Notes under the pieces: generated by a model
Databases searched by the model: none
The model's input: only the letters and a program-made list of their open reading frames with translations
Told to the model about the DNA's origin: nothing
Made by a program: the position numbers and the translations under genes
Source: Alviniconcha marisindica
Taxonomy: Eukaryota > Mollusca > Gastropoda > Provannidae
Reading direction: 5' to 3'
DNA length: 64,000 nucleotides
NCBI GenBank assembly: GCA_018857735.1
Contig: JABMCL010001927.1
Span: 62,001-126,000, forward strand
Shown here: in pieces, positions 12,001 to 23,558 of the stretch
How positions within the stretch are numbered: position 1 is the stretch's first letter
Layout: each line of letters opens with the position of its first letter

Positions 12001-14423
12001 TGGTGGAATGCACAGCGATCAGAGGCTGAAAAAAAAAGATCTGAAACAAGAATGACTGCTAGCCGTAGCGTTCTAAAGCAACTCAAATGAATGCTGTTTA
12101 TTATGTCAAAACACAACATCCGAATTTATGGGGTAAGCCCCTTTTTCAAGCTACAAAACAGCACTTAAACAACAGTTAAACGGTGAAATTCGTCCAAACT
12201 CTGGACACCAAAACAACATAACAAAACAGCTCAGCCAAAGCAGATGATGTCGTGGCTGGTGTCAGCGTGTTGTGACGCAGCCCAAGCCAAGGCGGTGAAA
12301 GTGCACTGCAAATGTGGTTTTGACAGAGAAGAAGAAAGGCTCTTTAGCCTTGAACTTTTGTTCAGTCTGTTCAGTGGTTTGGACCTGTCTCTCAGCAAAC
12401 TGAATCAGTGAAGGATGTGATGCTAGTAATGATTATTACGCAGGTGGATGTTTGACGGACATAACAAAAGAGATGACGGACAGTTTGATTGGTGTTTCAG
12501 AATTTGACTTCCAGCCGAAGACTGTGGTGGAGCTGGGTGAACAGCTACAGATGTTGAGAACAGAGTAAGTCTTCTTCCCTCCGTCAGAAAAAAAAATAAA
12601 CAGTAAAACACAAAAACAAGACCGTTTAACTGAGTTTGTTCCACATATGTTAAGAACAGAGTGAGTCTTCTTCCCTCAGTTCAGAAAAAATAAACTGTAA
12701 AACACAAAAACAAGACCGTTTAACTGAGTTTGTGCCACAGATGTTAAGAACTGAGTAAGTCTTCCCTCCATCAGAATCAACACACAAGGGAGTTAATTAG
12801 CCCTCAAAAGACGTCACATAAACGCAACAACAAAGACCTGAGTCGCCTACAGGAACTCTCACTTGGCATGCGAGTAAATACAAGGTACTTAAACTCCACC
12901 AGAGTACCATTACTGTAACTCTTTACTATCCTGCTGTTACTGTGAATGCACTGCTATACTCTAACTATTCCATTACTTTAACTGTACCGTTATCATTTAC
13001 ACAAATTTGCAGTTAATGAATTGGAAGAATCTGAACATCTAAAGTACAAGAGAAAGGGATCAATGCTCTTCCTTGAAAAGAAATCAGTCAATCACATGAA
13101 CACTGGAACTGTTTCCAAGACAACATTTGGGAAACTTCTGATAGATGGGGTGGACCACAGATGGGCTTTTCTGAGTGCAGAGGGTACCATCTTGAACTGA
13201 ACTGAAGTGAACATCATGAAAGAAGACGAAACACTTATTTTCATGATTTTATTTGCTTGTTTCTGCAGCAATGTTGCCTTGGCGACGGGGCCCAGAACGT
13301 ACTATTTCCTTGGTGAACTGGCTCGTCTGGAGCAAGCGCTGATCAGGTTCACTTTGGCCAAGCTGAAGCAAAAGGTACGTCTTTGTAATGATGGCCAGTT
13401 CAACCACTATGCACACCGTGCTGTATCACTGTGTAAACTTGTGTTGAAAACTGATGTCGCTGTGTAGCTTATTACGAGGTAGACCGTCGTATTGCAGTCT
13501 GTACCAAATAAAATTATGCTTAGGACGAAGCGATTGCAGTCTATCCGTTGGTACATTTTCCATATATTCTCTGTGTGTTTTTTAAGACATGCTGAGGAGA
13601 AAAATGTTTGACTGCCTCAGGGACTTTGTCATCTCTGTTCAGTTTTGCACTGCTCTGTGTGTGAGTTTGTGTGTATGTGTGTGTGTTTGTGTGTGTGTGT
13701 ATGTGGTGTGTACGTGTGTGTGTACATGGATGAATGTGTGGTGTGGTCTGCATGTCATTGTGTGTGCATATCACTGTGTGTGTGTGTGTTTGTGTATCAC
13801 TCCAACTCCAACCACTGCCATAATTGGTTGCGTCAGGCACATGAATGGAATAAGTCACAGGCCTTAAAAAAGTGCAGATAAAGAACTGTTTTTCATTGGT
13901 GCTCAAATGGAAGTAAGTTTGTAACAGACAAACTACATCAGGCATTTCTTGTATACCCACTGATGCTGTTGTATTTTGAACTGAACTGTGGGCAGGGCCG
14001 TAGCTCAGGTGCTTGAATGTCGGGCCCAGCATTCAGTTGGTGCAGGTTCGAAGCCCTGGTGCGGCAAAGGATTTTTTTTTTCTTCCCAGAGTCAGCTTGT
14101 GTTTTGCTTCTGTGCAGGGGTTCCAGCTTGTGTCAGTTCCCGATCTTATTCATCCGCACGTTATTGTAAGTGACAGAGTGAATTTGTTATTTTTTGCTTT
14201 GATTGAATGTGGATTTTTATGACGCATGTAAAAAGCATCACCATGGGAATATCAGTGTTCACAGTGCAGGGGTTGGGAGAAAGAAGCAGACATTTTCACA
14301 CGTACACCGTTAGAAGCTCATTGAATTACTTTCATACACACATGCATGCATGCATGCATGGACTTGTACCCACTGTAAGAAGCACAATGAGTCAGGCACA
14401 TATATGTGCATGCACATGCGCAT

Positions 14424-14462
<39 letters not shown>

Positions 14463-15907
14463 TACATACACACACACATACATACACTGCACACACCGCA
14501 CACACGCCACACACACACACACACATGCAGTGACACACTCACACAATGACACACTGAGACCACACACACACACACACAAATAAAAACAAGCATCCTCATC
14601 CAAACCTAGACATGCATTCATTGACGCTTTACTGTGCAAGAATTTTAAAGAACTGTGATTTTGTTAACTGAAACAAGACCTGATGATTGTCATCAAAACT
14701 GGGCATCCTGCCTTTTCGAAAGCTAAGTAATGAGTAAATTAACAAACAGATGACAGAGCGGCCTTGAGCATGAATTACAGACTGCGTTAAGGATGGATGC
14801 TTTATAATTTTCCTGCATTATCAGTAGTAGTAGTGTTTTGTTGTGCCTTTATCGTCATGCACACAGCTGCACATTTTAACCCTGCTGTAAGCTATTGCAG
14901 TATGCTGTCTGTCTGGGATTTAAATTAATCAAAAAACCCTCAGTAGCGGTAATTTTTGAATAAACGACACAGTGCCTGCCTATGGGATTTAAATCAATAA
15001 GAAAAATGTACATAGATGTAATTTTTGAATACCTGACATAGGAGTCATGTGGATTCAAGACCCATGGGGAGAGAACTCAGGTTTACAAGCTGACGGAGAA
15101 TCATGGCGCTGTGTGTCTGGCTGGCACTTCTGAGATGTCCCTTGGGGGTAAGGGAAGCCACTTCTGTCATTTTCACAATTGGATCAGTACCGCCACCACC
15201 TCAGACTATATAACAGCATGGGATGCAAATTGTCATTGTTGTTAATTTATCATTTGTATTCCCAATTGGCCACTGATAAAATCTAGGTCAGGGCCATTTA
15301 AAAAACAAGAAAATAAGTGAAGTGAGGCATTTTCTGTCAGTGTAAAGGGTGCTTGGGTTTCTGAGGATTCGAGGTGAGGAATAAAAGACCACCTGAACAA
15401 GAGATCAGCCAAGGCCTTCTCTTGATACTTTTGGGTATATAAACCCTCACTAAAAATCTTGCTTCTTTAAACAAATTTATTCCACTTCATTTTTTGGGGG
15501 TGTTCTTTAAAAGGTTTTACTATTTTTAATCCATAATAAAAATAATAAAAATAAAAATCATCCCTTGCAGGGTTAGTGGCATGTCCATTAAAAACTTACA
15601 ATGATTTGACATTGGTTTAAATAACAGCAGTGGCAGTTTTTCACTTGTTCCTGTTTTTCATTTTCTTTTGCAACTGTCAAAATGAAGGTGTTTTTTTTGG
15701 TTGTGTGTGTGTGTGTGTGTGGTTTTAGAACTGATTCCAGCTGTTGTCCTTTTTAAAGTTGTGCCTGTTTTCTTTCTGTTTTCTTTCAGGACTGTTTATG
15801 AATGAAGTCCTGGATTTCAAAGACCTTCCCAAGAAGTTAGTAGAAACCTTAATTACAACATTATTTGTAGTATAATGAGCATACTGCTTTGTCTGTGTCA
15901 CTGTGTG

Positions 15908-15971
<64 letters not shown>

Positions 15972-16801
15972 GCTGCTGCAACCTGTTTGAGCTTCAGGAG
16001 TAATTACATCATTTTGGTCACCTTGACAGTATGCTTTTTTGCTTTCTGATTTATGGAGTAACTGTCTTTCTTTTATATGTTAGTCACCCTGATATAACCA
16101 TAATGGTTGACTGTGCATAAAACACCAAGTTACTTATTTTGATTGTTTTTATTTTGATTAAAAAATAATAATTTGTTTTTCAGTTCTCTTCAGTCCTCTA
16201 AAAAATTCACACTCACTTTCCTCTCTTATATATATATATACATACTTTTATCTGTGTCGATTTTCACCCTCATCTCTCTGCCTCTCTCTGTTTCTGTCTC
16301 TGTCTCTGTCTCTCTCTCTCTTTCTGATATATGAACACTTGTCTAGAAACAACAGAATATCCCCAATCCCACTTGAAGCATGCTCCACAAGTTGACAGTG
16401 CATGTCTGTGTGGTAATGTCAGCAGCAGGATGTTATTATATCCCATCACAAAGCTGTGAGATAAATGGTTAGCATCCATGAATGCAGTAGTGGTATTCTG
16501 AACGTAAACACAGGAACAAAACTCCAGCATTGATTGATGAAAAATCACACACGCCTAAATAACCAAATGAAATATTTTATGAGTGCATCTCACACACGTG
16601 CTCATTTGCATCAAAACGCTTACACACAAACGCACACACACACACACACACACACATAAAAAATCACGCATGCCTAAATAACCAAATGAAAATCTTACCA
16701 GTGCATCACACACACATGCTCACTTGCACCCAAACACACATGTGTGCACACACACATACACACCCACCCACACACCACACACCACCACCCACACACACAC
16801 A

Positions 16802-16876
<75 letters not shown>

Positions 16877-19800
16877 ACCCAAAAGATTTAACAGCAGCAA
16901 GTTTGTGTTGCTGTGGTTGCTGTTGGGTGAATTGTCATTCTGAAAGTTGGATGGTGGTGTTGCAGAGTGACAGCTGTCAGTCGCTGCTACCGTGCAGAAA
17001 CGTCAGACATTGCAGAGGAGAAGGGCATCTATAGAGTGCATCAGTTTACGAAGGTAAGAGTTCACAGGGCCATTTGCATTGACACAGGCTTGGCCCACAC
17101 TCTGCTCCAATCAATTTGAGTTGGGCGTGGATTGCGCCATTTACACTGTGATTGGTGCCTGACTTGAATCAGAAGTTTCATGTCATTGTGACTCCACATG
17201 TGTCTACGGTCTGCTGCAATGCCAGACCACAGCTCTGTGGTCCAGATGCCGCACAATGGAATGTGAGCTGTACTCAGCCTGACCCCAGAGCTGAACTGAG
17301 CTAAGCACAACTGGCATTAGTCATGAGGCAGCCAATTTCATTCAGTGGAATGTGAGCTGTGCCCAGCCATACTCCAGAACTGAACTGAGCCGAGCACAAC
17401 TGGCATCAGTCATGAGGCAGCCAATTTCACTCAGTGGAATGTGAGCTGTGCCCAGCCGTACTCCAGAACTGAACTGAGCCAAGCACAGCTTGCATCCGTC
17501 ACAAGACATCCAAGTGTAAACACACCATCCCATGCTCAGCCTGGAGATACAATGGATAGATAGGCAGCCATGTTTTTTTTCCCAAATGTGAGCTGTCCCT
17601 CAGCCCTACCCCAAAGCTGAACTGAGCCAAGCACAGCTTGCATCCGTCACAAGACATCCAAGTGTAAACACACCATCCCACGCTCATCCTGGAGATATCT
17701 GAATGGAGTAGATAGCCCCCATGCTTTTTCTTCCAACAACAGAATTCTGGTTTTCAGATTTTCAGAAGCTGTTGTTTATTTCTTTTTCTCCTTCTCTGAT
17801 CCCACACAGCCCCCTTTCTTCTTTTCTTTTTGCAGAAGGCATCATCTTCTCTCCACTGGCTGATCTATTTTACAGCCCCTCCCCCACTCTCCCCACACAT
17901 CCAAAATATGCTGTCCAAAGAGCAGTAGGGTCTGTCAAACTGGTAAAAGATGAAGAAAGGGTACCAGACCTTTAAGTAAGGTGACTGATACAGTTTCACA
18001 GCAGTGGCAGATCATAGCAGCAGATCTGCCATGTCATCAGTTGCACACGTTTTGGCACTAGTTCTGATCCTCTTCTGATTGGAGCGGAGTTTGGGTTGGG
18101 TTTCGATTGCCATGGACACTCCAAATTGACCAAACAAGGCCAGCAATACCTTTATGAGCTTAGAGGTGGTGTGGAAGTCAGCCCAGTACAGTGCAAGGAC
18201 CAAGCTCAAAACAGACCAGAGCTGTGGGCGCTCCACCCACATGTTACTTCTCTGTGGACCAGAATGTTGGCATACAACAGAGTACAACTTGCCCAGGCTA
18301 CCTGCGTTCCACACCGATAGTCTCAGGAACGTCCACAGAACTTGCTGGCCCACACAAACCATCAGCAGGGAACCCCTTGACCAGAACAAGCAGGAAGACC
18401 GGCGCACCTTGGTCACAAGAACATACCTGTCAACCCATACAGTTTACCAGTATAAAATACATTTTTTCCATTATTTTGGGGGGATGTGTCCATACTGGAA
18501 AATGGATACAGGAAAACATAATTTTCATGAGATTTTGTTGTTGTTTTAAACTGAGCGAAAAGATTGAAAAACTGCCAAAACAAGCAGCCGACACACGCCA
18601 TTGCCAAATGCACATCTTCTGGCCTAGTGCAATAGGCTAAGAAATCTCATCGGAAGTGAGATTCGAAGTCATGCATGCGTATTTAGCACAACATTGCTTC
18701 TTCCTTCCACTGCCACACAAGCTGGTTGGAATTCGGAATGTCCCTGCTACCAGCGAAAAAACAAAGGACCCCAGCCTGCATAAGGGAAATACAGGTTCGC
18801 AAACTCTGGACTAAGGTTTACTCCCAACAGGGGTTGACAGCTATGCAAGAAGGCACTGGAGATGGCTCGCCCATGTGCTCTGGAAGGAAGGCAGCTCCAT
18901 CACAAGAACCGTGCCAATCTGCTGGACGCCTGAAGGGAAGAGGGGAAGAGGGCAGCCAAAGACAATGTGGTGCAGAGGCAGAGCTGAAGGATCTTGGCCA
19001 CAGCTGGGGCACCGTCGAGCGATTGGCCAAAGACAGGACGATGCGGAGGAACTGCCTTGCTGCCCTAAACACCAACAGGTGTAGAGGAAGATAATGATGA
19101 TGTAGAGCTTCATGACCTCGGATGTCGGTTGACCTGTTAGGGACAAACTGTGACCAATGCCGGAGCATGGTTCAGTGTTGCTTTGCGTCCACAGAAACCA
19201 TAAGGCTCATTAGGACGGAAAGCCCAGGGCGGCCACCTCGACTTTCACACAGCTCCTGAACTCTGTGTAGAGGAAGCGATAGGTAGTAAGTAAGTGAGTT
19301 AGTAAGTACCAGTGGTGTTTGTTTTGGCACTGGTCCTGACTCTCTTGAAACTGGAACGGATTTGTTTTAGTGTTAACAGTGATACTTGTTTTGGGACTGG
19401 TCCTGATCCTCTTCAGTCTGGAACATGTTTTTGTGTTAACAGTGATGCTTGTTTTGGCACTGGTCCTGATCGTCTTCAGACTGGAACATGTTTTTGTGTT
19501 AACAGTGATGCTTGTTTTGGCACTGGTCCTGATCATCTTCAGACTGGAACATGTTTTTGTGTTAACAGTGATGCTTCAGATTGTTTTGGAACTGGTTGTG
19601 ATCCTCTTCAATCTGGAACATGTTTTTCTTGTGTTAACAGTGATGCTTCAGCTTGTTTTGGCACTGGTCCTGATCCTCTTCAGTCAGGAACATGTTTTTG
19701 TGTTAATGGTGATGCTTGTTTTGGGACTGGTCCTGATCCTCTTCAGTCTGGAACATGTTTTTGTGTTAACAGTGATGCTTGTTTTGGCACTGGTCCTGAT

Positions 19801-22603
19801 CGTCTTCAGACTGGAACATGTTTTTGTGTTAACAGTGATGCTTGTTTTGGCACTGGTCCTGATTGTCTTCAGACTGGAACAGTTTTTGTGTGTGTGTTAA
19901 CAGTGATGCTTGTTTTGGCACTGGTCCTGATCATCTTCAGACTGGAACATGTTTTTGTGTTAACAGTGATGCTTATTTTGGCACTGGTCCTGATCGTCTT
20001 CAGACTGGAACAGTTTTTGTGTGTGTGTTAACAGTGATGCTTGTTTTGGCACTGGTCCTGATCATCTTCAGACTGGAACATGTTTTTGTGTTAACAGTGA
20101 TGCTTCAGATTGTTTTGGAACTGGTTGTGATCCTCTTCAATCTGGAGCATGTTTTTCTTGTGTTAACAGTGATGCTTCAGCTTGTTTTGGCACTGGTCCT
20201 GATCCTCTTCAGTCAGGAACATGTTTTTGTGTTAATGGTGATGCTTGTTTTGGCACTGGTCCTGATCCTCTTCAGTCAGGAACATGTTTTTGTGTTAATG
20301 GTGATGCTTGTTTTGGCACTGGTCCTGATCCTCTTCAGTCAGGAACATGTTTTTGTGTTAATGGTGATGCTTGTTTTCGGACTGGTCCTGAGCCTCTTCA
20401 GTCTGGAACAGTTTTTGTGTGTGTTAACAGTGGTGCTTGTTTTGACGCTTCAGGTGGAGATGTTCGGCGTGACAACTGATGAAGGGAATGATGAGAGCGG
20501 GCAGCTCATGCAAGACTTGGTCGACATTGAGCGAGAGCTTTTTACCTCCCTTGCCCTGCACTTCAGGTCTGCTGTTACTGTTGTTATATCTGGTGTATAT
20601 ATAATATTCATGTGTAATATTCATGTCTTTTTGTTTTGGTAGTACTGTTGCTATATCTAGTGCATATGTAATATTCCAGTGTAATATTCATGTCTTCCTG
20701 TTTTGGTAGAATCCCCCTCCTTACCCCCCACCCCACCCCCACCCCACCCTACCTACCCCACCTAAAGGAAGAAAATCATAAATAGCACAATAAAGTATGC
20801 TTTTTTGTTGTTGTTTTCTTTTGTTTTAACTGATTGAGATTTAGAAAAGAATTTATGCTCAGCATTTTTGCCCATCTGTCACTCATATGTATGTATTTTG
20901 ATATACTTTTACTTCTATTCACTCATCTAAAATTTCTGCCACGCCCTCCTCTCTGAGACAGATATATAGATACATACTTTTATCTGTCTGGAATTTCATG
21001 CTAACCTGTCTTTTTGAAATATATATGTAATTTTACCTGTCTAGAAATAGTATATTTTCACCCTGCCTGTCTCTCTGTGTGTGATATATACATAGTTTTA
21101 CCTGTGAATTTCACCCTCACCTGCCTGTGTGTGATACATACATAGTTTTACCTGTCAGTTTCACCTACACCTGCTTGTCTTTCTGCATGTGATATATACA
21201 TAGTTTTCCCTGTTGATTTCACCATTACCTGCTGATCATTCTGTGTATAGCACATAGTTTTACCTTTTAATTTCACCCTTACCTGCCTGTCTCTGTGTGT
21301 GCGATATATAGATATTTTTACCTGTCAATTTCACCCTTACCTGCCTGTCTCTGTGTATGTGATATTTTTACCTGTCAATTTTACCCTTACCTGCCTGTCT
21401 CTGTGTGTGTGATATATAGATATTTTTACCTGTCAATTTCACCCTTACCTGCCTGTCTCTGTGATGTGATATATAGATATTTTTACCTGTCAATTTCACC
21501 CTTACCTGCCTGTCTGTGTGTGTGATATATAGATATATTTACCTGCCAGTTTCACCCATATCTGCCTCTCTCTCTCTGTGATACATACATAGTTTTACCT
21601 TTCAATTTCATCCTTACCTGCCTGTCTCTGGCCATGCAATATATGCATAATCTGTCAATTGACCATCATCCGCCTCTCGCTGTCTCTCTCTGACATATAT
21701 TTCTTTATACACTTGTTGAGCGCCTCGTCTCAAGATTAGCCCTAAGTGCTTTGCAATGTACATACTTTCACCTGTCTAAAATTTCACCCTCACCTGCCTC
21801 TCCATCTCTCAGAGTCCTGGACATGCCGACAGAGGAACTGGGTGCTCCAGCACACCGCAAGTTTGACATCGAGACCTGGATGCCTGGACGAGGGTTTTGG
21901 GGGGAGGTGAGCAAAGAGAGCAGCATGTTGTTGTTGCTGTTGTTGTTGCTGTAGTGTTTCCCAGCTGAACACTGTTGTGGTATTGCCCTGATACGACCAG
22001 AATGGTTGTCTGGGTGTAAAACACCGAGTTAGTTACTTACCCTAGCAGTCACCTGCTCTACGCAACTGCACACTGGCAAATGCATTCCATAGGGTGAGGG
22101 GACTGTGTGAGTGACCGTTTCTTTGCCCTGCCACATGGGCAGCCACACATCATCTTCGGAGGATGTATCTCCATTTCTGCAGGGTGGATAATGCAAGGAG
22201 CTTGTCATTGCTGAAGATGGTCCCCACATAGCTGTGCTTTTTTTTTTTTTTTTAACCACACCACATGGGCAGCCACACGTCGGAGGGTTTATCTCCATTT
22301 CTGGAGGGTGGATAATACAAGGAGCTTACCATGGCTGAAGATAGTCTCCACATAACTATGCAGTGCATGATGAAGCCAGAGAGAAACCTTCTGCAACAGA
22401 ATGGTAGCAAGGGACCACCCCGCTGTGCTAAACCATGATGTTGGTGGAATAATAATAATAATGTACATTTATCATGCGCTCATCAATGCACTGAGCACTC
22501 ACATGATACATATTAACCTAAATATGATATTCTATACACATGTAGAGCATAGTCCTACAAAATGATTTACATGAAGTATTATAAGAAATTTAAAAAATAT
22601 GCA

Positions 22604-22649
<46 letters not shown>

Positions 22650-23526
22650 ATTGTATCAGAAACTGGGTACTGATATTAGTTAGGATGGAAATACTGTAAG
22701 AAGAGGAAGGTTTTCAGTTTGGCTTTAAAAGATGACAGGGTTGAGCAATGTCTAAGGTCTTGTGGGAGTGAATTCCAATTGTGGGGTCCAAAGCAAGAGA
22801 AGGTGCGAAAACCTTGAGTCTTGCGTTTGTATTGTTAGATTTCCAGCATGCGGGTGTCAGAAGAAGAGCGTTGTGTACGAGATGGAGTGTAGACATGCAG
22901 CATTTCAGAGAGGTAAGCAGGACCAGAACCATTTATAGCACTGAAACACAAGCGACTTTATACTTAATATGTTCTGAAATGGGAAGCCAGTGCAGTTTTT
23001 CCAGGAGAGGTGTTGAGTGGTGGTGACGGGGTGCCAAGAGAACAAGTCTTGCAGCAAAGTTCTGAATTTTCTGGAGAGGTTGGATGACAGAATTAGGAAT
23101 TAGACCCATGAGGAGACAGTTGCAGTAGTCAAGCCGAATGTCTTCTGAATTTAGCCAGATGTGTTTCTTCTGTGCCTATGGTTCCTGACTGTGTGCATGC
23201 CTGGAGCTCTCCAGACCCAGCTCTTTCCTCTGTTCTGAGACTTGGCTGTGAACCCACCACCCACAGGCTGGAGCAGGGGAGGGGGGACGGAGGTTATTGT
23301 CTGAGCCAAGATTTGAACCCAGAAACTCTCGATCGTTGTCTTAACCGCTTGGCGCCATCACCTTCTGCTGCAGCATTGTTCAACAGGCATAGCTAATAAT
23401 CTTTTCAAATTGAATGAACAAGTACGCATCTTCTTCTCTTTTTGTTTTTGTGCACACACACATGCGTTCCCATGCACGCATGCACACGCACGCTCACACA
23501 CACGGACAAAGGTGCATGTATCCATG

Positions 23527-23558
<32 letters not shown>

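Noticed and set aside
13589..14640. Cys/Val-rich and His/Thr-rich open frames
   Set aside because: They are translations of TG/CA microsatellites.
19312..20642. Long open frames (up to 259 codons) as a secreted Cys-rich or membrane repeat protein
   Set aside because: They come from a 57-bp tandem array inside the SARS2 intron, two frames are open together, and part runs into the real exon in the wrong frame.
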